Below, one piece after another: positions 12,385 to 23,196 of a stretch of DNA of 64,000 nucleotides. Source of the DNA: Vishniacozyma victoriae (Eukaryota > Basidiomycota > Tremellomycetes > Tremellales > Bulleribasidiaceae). The translations under genes and the position numbers were made by a program. The notes beneath the pieces were generated by a model that was given only the letters and a program-made list of their open reading frames with translations, searched no databases and was not told where the DNA came from. Every line of letters begins with the position of its first letter. The first letter of the stretch is position 1. The DNA lies in NCBI GenBank assembly GCA_017654735.1, contig JADPYG010000088.1:2170001-2234000 (forward strand), given 5' to 3'.

Positions 12385-14056
12385 TTACGACTGCTCAATA
12401 ATAGCAACCAAAGCTTTCTCATACTTTCCAGTGGTTTCACCCTCGACCCTCTTCCGCAATGTCGTCCTGTACCTAGTCTGATACTGGGATTTGATATTCG
12501 CGAATCTAGGTCTGTTCCAGTGACATCGCAGCAATCGGTATATCCTGCTCGTCAGTCATACTCCAATGGGGTGCAGGAGGACGTACAGCCTTTCATCCTT
12601 TGTTCCCATTCCAGACATGGCGTCTTCCAAGTATTCTACATCCCTTGCTATTCCTTGTCCATCGTTTTCGTATGCTTTTACAAGGTAGAGGAGACCGGAT
12701 TTCATGTGTCCTGAGAATTCGCCTTCGACCCTGGCCATTAGGGTTAAACAATCACCAAGAGAAAAGTTGACGTACATTTGAGAAAGACTCTTCTTGTGCC
12801 TCTGAGGGAAAGCTTGGGCGATGGCATGCAGGTGCGCATCAGACCTGGAGAGTAGGATACCACAGACTCCAATTTCATCCTGTCTGTCAGCTGCCAGCCT
12901 CGTCAATGGAGTCTAGAATAGCTCACAGTCCCGATTTTGCCCTGACCAGCCCGGTACAAAGCTTCAACATCCTGTTGAACCCTCTGCTGATCGACGTATG
13001 GATTCTCGTCCCTCTGACCACTTAATGCCATGTTGAACATCCTACTTATCAGCTTTATCGATGCTGAATAAAATCGGGCAGCTTACCTCTCGGTCTTCAT
13101 GCTGAGTTCGCCCTGGACGGTCTTGACGAGATCTTTGTTGTATACCCTCCTATATCCTTCTTTGAGGAGGAAGATCTCTTCGTTTGACCGGCCGAGTAGA
13201 ACCTCGCTGAGGAGGTCTTCGTGGGTACCGGCTCCTTTACAAGCCCGCTCCAAGAGGTAGATATCTCCTCCGAGAGGTCCAAGTGCTTTGAGGACTAGGG
13301 TATATTCGAGCCTGAAATCAGTGACATCCCTGTGGACTGAGGAGGGACTCACCAAGACGAAAGCTCCTTCTCGAGAGTCTTCTGCAAGCTTCTACCAGTC
13401 GTTTGCTCGTAATTCCTAGCAAGAACGTCGATCTGGAAAGGATCTAATGGAGCAAGAGTATCAATGATGGTCTTTTCGTCCGTCCCGAATCCCTTTGTCG
13501 CTTTCCTAATCCGCTCAGCATCGAATTGGGGGTTGTATCCCTGCAACTGCGAAACTGGGATGGCCGGTGGGGGTGCCGGGATGGATACACCGAGGAACCG
13601 AGGTCCTCCCTGACTCTGGACAGGTGTTGCGCCGAATTGAGCGGGTGGTGCGCCGTATTGTTGTTGCTGTTGAGGTGGGGGAGCTCCGTACTGCTGCTGA
13701 GGAGGTGCGCCATATTGCTGAGCAGGAGGTGCATTGTACTGTTGCTGAGGAGGAGGGGCACCATACTGGTTGTTCACTGGTGGAGCAGCGTTATATTGGT
13801 TGTTCACGGGTGGAGGCGCGCCGTAGCCATATTGAGTTTGATCATGCTGGAATTGACCAGGTCCCTGTCCCCATTGACCCTGTTGTTGAGGTGGAGCACC
13901 ATAAGGTGCTTGAGGGGGTTGTTGACCATAAGGCGGTTGTGGAGGGGGTGCGCCGTAATTCTGTTGAGGTGGTGGTGCGCCCCAATTACCTTGTTGAGGT
14001 GGTGCATTGTACCCACCTTGTGGTTGTTGATAGTTATTGTTTCCGTTCCACGACAT
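12385..14056 (-). CDS. Annexin with Pro/Gln/Tyr-rich N-terminal domain
   Basis: A calcium-dependent phospholipid-binding protein of the fungal annexin (ANXC, annexin XIV) type. The N-terminal 150 residues (about 13590-14056) are built of imperfect QYGAPPPQ repeats, as in other fungal annexins and human annexin A7/A11. The annexin core follows: repeat 1 has KGFGTDEKTIIDTLA, repeat 2 KGAGTHEDLLSEVL, repeat 3 GQGKIGTDEIGVCGIL split by an intron near 12930, and repeat 4 MSGMGTKDERL. The GxGT loops bind Ca2+. The last exon begins IYRLLRCHWNRPRF and ends VAIIEQS, with TAA at 12385-12387. All four repeats are present, so the protein is complete. Long antisense ORFs over the N-terminal repeats are shadows. 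Confidence 0.93.
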
Positions 14057-14544
14057 GATTAAATGATTCCAGTGGCAAGAGTCGTGGGTTTGTGTGCGGG
14101 GTTGATTGATTGAATCAACAGCGCAGGGACTAGTTCGGTTCTTTATATCCTTATCTTGTTTGATAATGCGTGATTTACGGTATACAGTTGCTGTGATTAC
14201 TGCTGTGCTACTACTACTACTCTATGCGTATACTACTCTGTACCAACATGAGATGACGCTGCACTGCTTGAGGCAATTTGCAATCGGGTAAACCCCCTTT
14301 CTGTCACGTGGCAATATATCCGATCTTATGAGATTGTACAGTTCTGACGTATCTGAACCAAAGGTCAACGACGACGACGAGCACGACAAAAGCAACGACG
14401 AAGACAGACCCGGCACCGAGTAGACACGGCATAGACGGGAGTGGACTACCCAGCGACTTATCCTCACGACTTCTCGGTCAAAGGTATCACCGAACTACCA
14501 GCCCAAAACCGCTGATCGCAAGTACCGGCTTTGCTCGGACCAAC
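14057..14544. other. Intergenic region between annexin and Sgf11
   Basis: A divergent gap of 488 bp holding both promoters. It contains a CACGTG E-box at about 14307 and a run of CTA triplets near 14208-14220. No coding or RNA signal was seen. Confidence 0.4.
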
Positions 14545-15673
14545 ATGTCGAGCGACGAGATCAAGTCTGTGGTGAGTCTCAATGACATTACTCGAATCTC
14601 CAATGATACTGATATCGATTCAGGCTCAGTGCGTATTCGACGAGCTGGTCTTGGAGCTTGTCAACTCTCATGCTCAAGCTGCTGTCCAAGATATCAAGCA
14701 CGGTCGCCTGCCATGTCCTAATTGTAGTACAAAGTCAGTCATTTTCTTCAATCAAGGGGTTCCTAGCTGACGAGTAGATGCCGACTACATGTTCCAATAC
14801 CTTCAATCACCCACAACGCCCCCGCATCTTCTTCCGCATCCTCACGAGCCCCTTCACCAGGCTCTGCATCACATACTTCCGCCGAAGGGAGATCAGGAGG
14901 ACATCCCGCCGGACCGGAGAAAGGAACAGGAGGATCCACGGGAGTAGGTAGTGGAGGTGGAAAGATGGATGGGAACGGAAATGCGTTCTTTGATTGTCTC
15001 GTCTGTCATCGTTCTGTAAGTCCCCTTTTAACCTGACTGATCATATACTAATGACTAGACCGCCTCAAATCGGTTCGCACCGCATATGGCATCATGCCTT
15101 GGTATAGGAGGATCAACACGTAGAGGAGCAGCTAGGACAGCAGCTGCAAAAGCTAGGATGACGACTAGTAATAGCGATCGGTCTAGTCCGGTACCCTTTG
15201 CTGGCGGTAGTGAGAATGGTGATTCGGATAATGAGAGCTTGTCGGGCAAAAAGGGCAAGAGTGAGTTGTTGATACCATCTACCTTGGGTATCGAAGAGCT
15301 AATATGGTAGAACCTATCATGGGCAGTAATGGGAAGAAGAAAGCTTCACCCAGTAAGAACATCCTCAAAAAGACAAAATCATACCCTGCTTCCTGTAAGT
15401 CCTTCTCCATTCACAAAAAGACAATCCTGACAGGTAGCCCCCACACCATCATTCCGCAGTTCCCTAGGACCAGGTCCATCAAGACTCGGTCGACCACCGA
15501 AGAATGCTACATCCTCACCACCTGCTTTATCACCTACCAATACCGTCATCTCCATACCTGGTAGTACGGATAGTTCGAGAAATGGGATGATTGCCGATAA
15601 AAAGCCACCGACTGGGTTCGATGCGCCTAACGCAATCATGATCGATGATGATGATATGGATGATGATTACTAG
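14545..15673 (+). CDS. SGF11: SAGA deubiquitinase module subunit Sgf11
   Basis: Sgf11 anchors the Ubp8 deubiquitinase module of SAGA to nucleosomes. The start MSSDEIKSV is followed after an intron by the long amphipathic helix AQCVFDELVLELVNSHAQAAVQDIKHG, which in the family packs on Sus1 and Ubp8. Then come LPCPNCSTK and a low-complexity Ser/Gly linker (14800-14980). The diagnostic zinc finger is FDCLVCHRSTASNRFAPHMASCLGIGG, split by an intron at about 15017-15060; its ligands are two Cys, one His and one Cys. The tail is basic (NGKKKASPSKNILKKTKS) and ends in an acidic IDDDDMDDDY with TAG 15671-15673. At least four introns are needed. The length is greater than in yeast because of the linker and tail, as is common in basidiomycetes. 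Confidence 0.88.
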
Positions 15674-15825
15674 ATCTGGGGAACGGGTTGGTCAATCATG
15701 TTTATGAGTTAATCATACAGTACACTGTTGTAGTCATATCATATATGCAATGTTCATCATGTCATCAGCATTCTATATATCTATCGACAGTCGATACTGC
15801 ACTTCTAGCTTCTAGACAATCTATA

Positions 15826-17478
15826 CTAGTGGAACCACTTGCCCCAGAAGATCCCACCTAGTAAACTCGGGAACAAACGTACGTCCCCGGAACGATCAAA
15901 CATCCCATGTTTCGTCAGACCCTCTACGAACCAACCAGCTGACCAGCCCAACCAGACCCATGTCAACGTGAAGCCAACCAGCCGTTCCATGAATACCAAA
16001 TTCCCCGGAGTACCTTCCATCCTCCATTTTGGATAAACCTTTGATTTCCATTGACGGTATTGCGCCTTCAAGATAGCTTCAGCCACAAGGGCGAATGGCT
16101 GCAGTAGAAAGAAAGGGGTAAGAGCAAGGACTCTATCCAGATTTAATGGCCTATGTAGTGGAGTGCGAAGGATAATTAGCGACATGGTTCCGCAGTCGTG
16201 GACCAATCCGGACAGTGTAAAGACGATCAACGATTTGAGAAAGTTGGACAAAGCCAGTCGGGTCGTTATGGTTCGTTGGCGAATTGAGGTGGATGAAGGA
16301 ATAGGATGAGAAGGGGAAGTCCTGCCAGAATCAATTGGGCTCGGTGTGGTGCTCGAGACTGGTTTTGGAGTTGAGGGGGGTTTGGTATTCGGATGAGCCG
16401 ATTCAGCAGAGTGCGTGAGACCAAGAATGTTCTCGCCAATACCGATCCAGCCGAGGACATGGAGCCATCTTCGAAAGTACCCTTGCCAGGTCTAATCATC
16501 AGCTTCAAACCACCTGAACACAGAGGACTTGGACACACCTTTGACCACATAGTAGCCAGTCCTGGTGAAGTCCATAGATCGCCAAAGGTCCCAAACAGCG
16601 GAGGCCATCCGTACGGTTCCCACAGTTCACCTTCCCATCCCATCAATCCCCCAATCCCCACCATCATGATACTACACATGAGGAACGACCTTTCCGTATC
16701 CAGCACTATCCTAGCGGGGATGAGAATACTATGAATCGCCTTTTCCCAAATTGCCAAATCGGCATATAGAGGCGCTATGCCAGGTCGACCACTTAAGTAT
16801 ATGGAAGCAGGAGTGAGATTCGTATATGTCCTAAATAGATCCCAGCAGAACCAGATCAATATCGTTTTCCGAAGTCGAGTGATCAAGAATTCCTTCCGGG
16901 AAGAGTTGCGGCTGTATGGTTGTTGCAATGAGGATTCGGGTAGTGGACAAGCATAATTCCATCCAATTCCTCGATATGACCAAAACAGGCTTGATCCCCA
17001 GTAAAGCTTTTTTAGCGTAAATGGCGGGGGAACCGGTTCTGGGACGAGCTCTGGTTTCTGTGTCTGTGCAGTGGGCTCGAGGGATTGGTCTTGCTTTCGT
17101 ACTTCTCGAAGTCGAAATACGTTCTCCTCGGGCGGAAAAAAGACAAAGGTCTCTAACGCTCGAAATGCCTGAGCCACTATCTGTTCAGCCAATTCATGAT
17201 AAATTCGGTAGCAATGACTTACTAGATAAAATAGTCACTTCCCATTGTTCCGCATCATTCCGTACATAAGGCACCCAAGCAGTGTACAACCATCCAATAG
17301 TAATCACAGGTCCAGCTATAGCTTGTCGAAATAATCGATACCCAGGCGTGAGCGGTGTAACCAATACCAAAGCCGTCAAGAAAATCAAAAGGAATGCCGA
17401 ACTATAGTCGAGCGGATGAGCTTCGTGCCGGTAGTATCGTATGCTGTCGACGAAAGAGAGATCATGGCGGGCTTTCAT
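15826..17478 (-). CDS. Wax-synthase-type MBOAT acyltransferase
   Basis: A polytopic membrane O-acyltransferase of the wax synthase domain group, which in fungi includes secondary-metabolite acetyltransferases. The start is MKARHDLSFVDSIRYY (ATG 17476-17478); a GTAAGT intron near 17222 joins ILS to MAQAFRALETFVFFPPE. Hydrophobic segments are spread through the protein. The conserved core reads WEPYGWPPLFGTFGDLWTSPGLATMWSKTWQGYFRRWLH, spliced across 16501-16546 (shown in parts: positions 16480-16620). A later membrane block holds SGLVHDCG with the conserved His. The usual FWGRRWHQ motif is changed to MWSKTWQG here, so one conserved His is Gln. The stop lies just past KWFH at 15826. The substrate cannot be told from sequence. 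It is convergent with Sgf11. Confidence 0.8.
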
Positions 17479-17746
17479 GATGCAGTCTACCCCGCCCAGC
17501 CTGGTTGATGTAGGTTCAGTCTGTCATTGACGCTAAAACAGGCGAGGTATGCCTTTGCGCGACGAAACCCGTCCGGCTATCCGGTCAAGAGATTTCAGAG
17601 TGTGGCGGACAAAGTGGCAGCAATATTCGCTACTTCCTAATCCCCAGCGGGGATTACATTGAAAGGATGTTGCAGATGGGGCGTTACAGCATGAATGTAT
17701 AGGCTAGAGCATGTATGACCCGATGTCTCTTGATTGTATTAACATC

Positions 17747-18280
17747 ATGCGGTTCATTGCTACTTTTACCAATAGCCTGGCGCTGGCTGTACCATTCCTC
17801 CAATTGATCACCGCTGACGACTTATGCGTAAGCGGGCAATTTCGACTTCGAATCTACTCCGACACCGAAGAATGCAACGGATTGTCCGTAAAGACCAAAG
17901 TGAATGACCAAATCCACCAGACTGAGTGTGGGGAAGCGTGGGGAACAGAGAAAGATGGGATAGATGGGTTCCCAATCATCGGAGAGGTGCCAATTGATCG
18001 AGTAAACATACTTGAACCCATCAATTTTTGGTTTAACCAAGGCCCAAAAGATCATGCATTGTCTAAGGAAACAGAGGTGAGTCCAGATTGTGATAGGCAC
18101 TCCCTCTACTGATCTGCTCAGTGTACTTTGACTTTTAAGGAGGATCCTTGCATCAGAAACCTTGTATGGAAGATAGGGCAGGGGTTAGACTATTCGGGGC
18201 CAGGGCAGGCTCGACCGTATGATCTGAAGGGTGGGGCGAGCTTGAGGCTGATTTGCAATGGGGACGTAGAGGGTTTGTAA
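17747..18280 (+). CDS. Small secreted Cys protein A of the cluster
   Basis: First of six same-strand genes with one plan. The start at 17747 gives a signal peptide, MRFIATFTNSLALAVPFLQLITA; an in-frame ATG at 17711 would bury it behind 12 residues. The mature part begins DDLCVSGQFRLRIYSDTEEC. Exon 1 ends at 18076 in phase 0, and exon 2 starts at 18122 directly with a Cys codon (CTLTFKEDPCIRN). The C-terminal part is GASLRLICNGDVEGL, with TAA 18278-18280. A strong GTAAGT at 18277 could instead start a further intron that would change the last few residues. It is closest to gene B: both share EDPC, GLD and a Ser-Leu/Met-Arg block before the last Cys. Function unknown; secretion is inferred from the signal peptide only. 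Confidence 0.7.
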
Positions 18281-18811
18281 GTCGAGTGTGTCTATGATCA
18301 GATAACGGATATTGTCATGATTGTAAAGTCTCATGAAAAGGCACTAAGAGATGCTTTGAGAAAGGCCTAGGACATGGGCACATATTACGCAGATGCAGCA
18401 TATAGTTACGCGGTCATCTTCTCCCATCCCTAAGGATTACGTAATATCACCGACGCGCCTACGTTCTGTCCTTGTCTCTGATCCACTCCAAAGTCAGTGC
18501 TCAGCCTTTACTACATAACCTCCACGTATCAACCCTCAGTCAAGCCTAAGCAAGTAATAGGCTACCGACGACTAGCGCAGAGGATCCGAAGCCGCTCTCC
18601 GTATTCGATCCTACAGGTCTATTTGATTCGCAATGATCCGTCGCGACATTCACCACGGCTAGAGTGGCATATCTTGCTGCCCCTTGATCGACATGAGGAC
18701 CTGCTCAAAGGAGCTGCAGAGGATCGCGTTTCGGATACGATAGACAGGTCACGATAGAAGTCAATACCATCAGTATTCATCGACATCACTATGTGATTTC
18801 GAACTGCACCT
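18281..18811. other. Intergenic region between secreted genes A and B
   Basis: 531 bp. An ORF of 86 codons at 18497-18757 looks like chance: it has no domain and unlike codon use. Nothing else was recognised. Unlike the gaps before A, C, D, E and F, no ACAAAG box was noticed here. Confidence 0.35.
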
Positions 18812-19417
18812 ATGACCGCCATCGCCTTGGCTTTACCGCTTCTTCATCAAGCTGTTGGGGAATGGGACTGTCCGACAGAGGATTTCCAACTTCGACTTTA
18901 TGCCAAGTGGGAGGACAAGTATTGGATTAGCTACCGCAAGAAGGATCCTGACAATCCCGGTGAGATGATCGACAAAACGACGGGTAGCACTTTGATTGGC
19001 ATGCTCGATGAGACGGAAGGAGGAAACGGGACCTTCAAGATAGGCGGAATACATATAAGGCGACAGGACGTCACAGACGAACAGCCTTTTGAGATCAAAT
19101 TCTCGGACAGGGTGGAATCAGGCGAGATTCCGCTTTTCGCACCAGAAGTCTATGGTCAGTCTCTGAAGGTAAAGTATTTTCTTGAGACTCGCTTTTTGTT
19201 TTGACTGACTATCTAGTGCGTGTTAAAGATGGCGGAGGACCCTTGTGTGCTTAGAATGAGCTGGTACCTGGGTCATGGTCTGGATATTGGGGGGGAAGAG
19301 CTGGCCGAGAACCGACCGGTGAAAGGTGCGGGCAGTATGCGCATCACCTGTAAGGGAGACTTGGATGTATGGGACACGTCGGTTATGCTGGCCGGCTTTT
19401 CCGAGGGCGAGGATTAG
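18812..19417 (+). CDS. Small secreted Cys protein B of the cluster
   Basis: Paralogue of gene A. A short signal-like segment, MTAIALALPLLHQAVG, precedes EWDCPTEDFQLRLYAKWED, which matches the QFRLRIYSD strand of gene A. Exon 1 ends at 19168 (phase 0) and exon 2 starts at 19217 directly with Cys (CVLKMAEDPCVLR). The end of the domain is GAGSMRITCKGDLDVWD, and the stop is TAG 19415-19417. Compared with A it has a longer C-terminal tail after the last conserved Cys. The signal peptide is short for the type, so a start in an unrecognised upstream exon is possible. No similarity to known enzymes was recognised. Confidence 0.68.
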
Positions 19418-19921
19418 ATTGAATAGCCGTAAGCAATCTCCTGATTCTAACTCGGAACTGTGGCTGACGGGCAGTATAGATAAAGTCGGTTCTTGCACCG
19501 CACAATGGTATCAGTCGGTTCTGGCCACGGTGAAATGCATCCTTCTTGTGACCCGGACGCCATCGGAAGGCCTTGTCGAAACGACACGCTTGTCCAAGCA
19601 TAGCGATCATGCAAATCTCCAACAGTGATCGACGGGGATGACACGGGTCGTCTAGGGGATACTACAAATGATCAGGATAAGACTCATGAGATAGACTCAA
19701 AGGACCGCTGATTTGCCAATCATGGGTGCTTCCTGACATCTAGATGGGATATCTGGCCCTCACTCATCCCCTTTGGTCCTTTGTAACGATGTGCTAGATT
19801 GTCTTCTGGTCAGAGTGATCTGTTTAAGAGCTAACTATCATACATACAAAGTAAAACCTGCCCGCTTCTCCTCTCATCAGATCCAATCTTCGCTAACCGA
19901 GAAAGCTCATAATCTAATAAT
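19418..19921. other. Intergenic region between secreted genes B and C
   Basis: 504 bp with no supported gene. GTCCTTTGT at 19776-19784, the reverse of ACAAAGGAC, lies about 140 bp before the start of gene C. A related TCAAAGGAC lies near 19697. Confidence 0.4.
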
Positions 19922-20478
19922 ATGCTCACCGCCATCATCTCTCTACTCCTCTTTCCTATTCCCCTTCTCGCCCTTCCCACCACATTCAACTCCCTCGATA
20001 AACGCGGTACCACCCTAGAGCTTGAGATCTTCATGACGGAAACCGCTTTGGCCAACAGAACAGCCCTCAAAGATCTTCAATTCTGGAAGACCAACCCAGG
20101 ATCCACCTACCGTGTCGCCATGACTATCGATCCTACCCCCGGCTACACTTTTGGAGAAGGATTGGAAGAGGCTACGTGGACTGTGGAAGTGATTGCGGAG
20201 AAGATGAGCGTTCTGTATTTGGATCCGACGAGCCAGGGGCCGACAAACATCAGCATCGTTAGGACAAGTGGGGATTCGATGAACGTAAGTCTTTCAATTA
20301 CTTAGGCACTTGACAACATAGCTAAATACGGCAGTGTGATATCACCCTATATCAGGAGGTGAAGGTAGACCACCTGGCTTGGATTATCGACCGAGGTGTG
20401 GAGATGTTTTTCGTAGACGGCAAGCGAGATTATGCCCCCGGGGGAGATGTGTTGAACATCAGTTGTACAGCAGTATAG
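19922..20478 (+). CDS. Small secreted Cys protein C of the cluster (Kex2-type site)
   Basis: Starts with a clear signal peptide, MLTAIISLLLFPIPLLALP, then TTFNSLDKR, a dibasic KR site like those cut by Kex2. The mature part begins GTTLELEIFMTETAL. Exon 1 ends at 20284 in phase 0, and exon 2 starts at 20335 directly with Cys (CDITLYQEVKVDH). The domain ends APGGDVLNISCTAV with TAG 20476-20478. The mature domain thus has only two Cys, one at each end of exon 2, which could form one disulfide. N-glycosylation sequons are present (NRT, NIS twice). Gene D is the closest relative: same KR site, same strand pattern, same end block. Function unknown. Confidence 0.75.
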
Positions 20479-21046
20479 TCAAGGATTTTAACTTCTGTAC
20501 GTACGTATTAGTCAATGCAGGACAATTTACCAACACGAAACACCCTTTCGACCTCCATCAATGTACGCTCGAGCGTCAGATGGACAATACAAACCTTGAG
20601 TCGAGGGGAAGCAGCGCCAGATCACCAGACAAGTTAGACAGGTGAGCGACGCTTGAGGCGCGACGGTCGCAAATCCGCTTGTATAGCTCTATCAGGCTCT
20701 ACTGGCCGTAGAATCTGAAACGTTCGCTTTGACACCAGAAGCTTGACGGTCGAGCAAAGTCGTATAAGGGTGGACAGGATCGGCTTTAGATGAATCATAC
20801 GGTGCGCATTCATATCAATCTCCCCTTGTTTACCCTTTCAAAGTGCCAATCAGGGGATCTCAATCCCCCCATAAAACGCCGCACTTTCCCCTTTGATCCC
20901 TTTCAGCTCAAGTGTACCATCCTTGTTGTCCCTTTGTCTCAATCCCCTTCATGTGAGGGGAAACCATTTCCTATTCTTGATTCTGTTCTATAAAGATCAG
21001 GATATAGCGGCACTGTTCGTCCTCAATTCATCAAGACTACGACAAC
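20479..21046. other. Intergenic region between secreted genes C and D
   Basis: 568 bp, no supported gene. TCCCTTTGT at 20929-20937 is the reverse of ACAAAGGGA, the published pheromone response element core of Ustilago. Several similar CCCTTT runs lie nearby (20887-20903). The gap is otherwise featureless. Confidence 0.4.
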
Positions 21047-21654
21047 ATGCTAAAATCAATTTTCTGGCTATCACTCTTTGCGACCCCTCTTCTTGCCCAG
21101 CCTATAGGCTTCGACTCCCTTTCCAAGCGAGATGGTCCAGTTACACTCCAGATCTACATCGACTCAACCATCTTCCCAGATTCTGAAGCCCTCACACTTG
21201 TCGAGCTCTCAATTGATGATCCCGTCGGTAGCCAGCCTAACCCATTGCCATTGGCGACCTCAAATGATACTGCCCCTCACACAACACTCACTCGTGTTGT
21301 AGAAGATATTTCTTTGCCCAAGACCGTTGATGCCGCTCTTATGACAAACATAACTCTTCTCGCCGGCCGAGGTACGAGGAACTTCACCTCTAGGGGTCTA
21401 GGAGAGGGTAAGGATTGGAATGTCAGTCTGAGCATTCTGTCTCATGCATACTGTGAAACTGACCACTTTAGTGCAATATCACCTTGAAGTCGGAGCCGGG
21501 ATTTGACAAGATAGCCTACATATTCGATTGGGGTCTTGAAGTGTCTGATGGAGGGCAGGCGCCAGGATCTGATGTACTATTGATTGATTGTGAGTCACTT
21601 AAAGCGCGTAAAATATCCGAATCAGACTGTACATACTGTAATGACAATCTATGA
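21047..21654 (+). CDS. Small secreted Cys protein D of the cluster (Kex2-type site)
   Basis: Signal peptide MLKSIFWLSLFATPLLAQP, then IGFDSLSKRD with a KR site at the same place as in gene C. The mature part begins GPVTLQIYIDSTIFPDS. Exon 1 ends at 21421 (phase 0), and exon 2 starts at 21472 directly with Cys (CNITLKSEPGFDKI). The domain ends APGSDVLLIDC, aligned with APGGDVLNISC of gene C; a tail with two further Cys follows to TGA 21652-21654. A GTGAGT at 21590 overlaps the conserved Cys codon; splicing there would remove the Cys, so I left it unspliced. Several N-glycosylation sequons are present. Function unknown. Confidence 0.73.
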
Positions 21655-22158
21655 ATGTGACTGTATGTAGCTGTTGGGCTTGCGCTACCAGGGCTGTCTT
21701 TTTCACCTCTCCCCTCTTGGGGATAGGTCTTGTAGCTCTTGAGACTTGCCGTCAAGACTCACTAAATATACTCTTGGAGATAGCCCAGCTTTTGGGACAA
21801 AGTTTGATCTTGCCTGAAACACAAGACTGATCTAGCAAGGAGTGCTTTACGTTCAATCAGTGTCATTGCCATTGATCATTGTAATCACCCCAGATGGCAA
21901 CAAAGGTAGGATCGCATCCCTCCTGAATGATCTGCAAGGATCATGAAGGGGTTTCCAAAGCGCCAAAGGAGCAGAGGCAGTGATACATATGATCTGAGCC
22001 GTCAATGGGATTGATGGCTGTAGCGTTATAGCTTGAGAAGGGAGGACGATCATCATAGTGAAACCCAAAGATAGCTGCACTCCCTACGTACATGCTGGTG
22101 GATTCAGTCTTCTCATTGATTTCAAGCATTTACATACAAACAATACATTCAGAGCAAA
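21655..22158. other. Intergenic region between secreted genes D and E
   Basis: 504 bp, no supported gene. It holds a GGGACAAAG box at 21794-21802. Small minus-strand ORFs (21853-22129) have no recognisable content. Confidence 0.35.
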
Positions 22159-22688
22159 ATGCAAGTATTGAATCTCATATTGACCATTGGTACCATCATC
22201 ACCCCCGCAATCGCATCCCCCATCAAGACACAAGATCACACCCCTCTATACACCCTGGTGGTTCTTGCTCCTTGTGTGTCCAGCTGCATTCAAGAGAACA
22301 TGGACAAGCTAGTCTTCACACAAGCAAATTTCACCACCGGCACCAAGACCAACACTACCATCCACAACTTCCAGACGGCCAGCGACGTATATAGGCCAGT
22401 GGCGACCGTTGAGTTTGAAGAAGTCTCAGCTCTGCCACATGAGGTATGGATTGATCATGAAGACTCCAAGCTACACGCAGCCGTGAGTCTTTCTGGCTAT
22501 TGATCACAGACCCCTGATCTGACACGCAAACGTAGTGCAAATTGTATTTGGATCAATCTCCAGGAAAGAACAAGACAGGAAAGTCCTGGGAGCTCAAAGA
22601 TCTGAATGGATGGCTGAAGCAGGAAGGAGCGTTCCAGCGTTTAGGACCGCTTGGCATTACTTGTGTTAACTCTTCTTCTATAACGTAA
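22159..22688 (+). CDS. Small secreted Cys protein E of the cluster
   Basis: Signal peptide MQVLNLILTIGTIITPAIAS, then PIKTQDHTPLYTLVVLAPCVSSC. Exon 1 ends at 22482 in phase 0, and exon 2 starts at 22536 directly with Cys (CKLYLDQSPGKNKTGKSW). The domain ends GPLGITCVNSSSIT with TAA 22686-22688, so the two bracketing Cys of exon 2 are kept. N-glycosylation sequons are frequent (NFT, NTT, NKT, NSS). It has no KR site. It is shorter and more divergent than C and D; its membership rests on the shared plan of signal peptide, Leu/Val strand, phase 0 intron, Cys, and Cys near the end. Confidence 0.7.
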
Positions 22689-23196
22689 AGACAAGGAAGA
22701 TAGGCATGATATGACGCGGAGAGGAGTATACAACTATTGAGAGATGATACATGCATTCTTCTCACAGCTTAGCTATTGCCCAATCCTTGACATACCCCCG
22801 TACAACGCAATGCAAACGTATTTGCTACTTGGACCCTCCTTGTCCTAGAACAAAGGTGGCACGGTACGTCATGGTGATCACTGCACAGCATTTGTATTAT
22901 TCAAAGGTAATGAGGGGGATCATGTCGCAGATGTTCTGATTAAGACAAAGGACATTACACCAAGCACCGCGTATCATGTGGCCAGAGGGATTCTCACGTG
23001 AAAGGTAATCACCATCCAAAACCATATCCCTGGTTGATCACGCATTTACCCCTTGACACTCCTTCTTAGACCCTGTACAAGACGGCGGAGGATCGCGGGG
23101 GCTAGAGCACAGCTTTCAAGTCATTAGACATATAAGTACCCCCAGTCTTCTCGACACATACACATTGCAATTCTAGCATTACACTTCTACGACAAT
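22689..23196. other. Intergenic region between secreted genes E and F
   Basis: 508 bp, no supported gene. ACAAAGGTG at 22850-22858 and ACAAAGGAC at 22945-22953 lie on the plus strand. Nothing else was recognised. Confidence 0.35.

Noticed and set aside
13526..14062. Long plus-strand ORFs over the annexin N-terminus
   Set aside because: They arise from the antisense of the QYGAPPPQ repeats; composition is repetitive and no domain is present.
18497..18757. 86-codon ORF between secreted genes A and B
   Set aside because: No signal peptide, no Cys plan of the cluster, no recognisable domain.
21590..21680. Extra intron at the end of secreted gene D (GTGAGT to TGTAG)
   Set aside because: It would remove the conserved last Cys that aligns with APGGDVLNISC of gene C.
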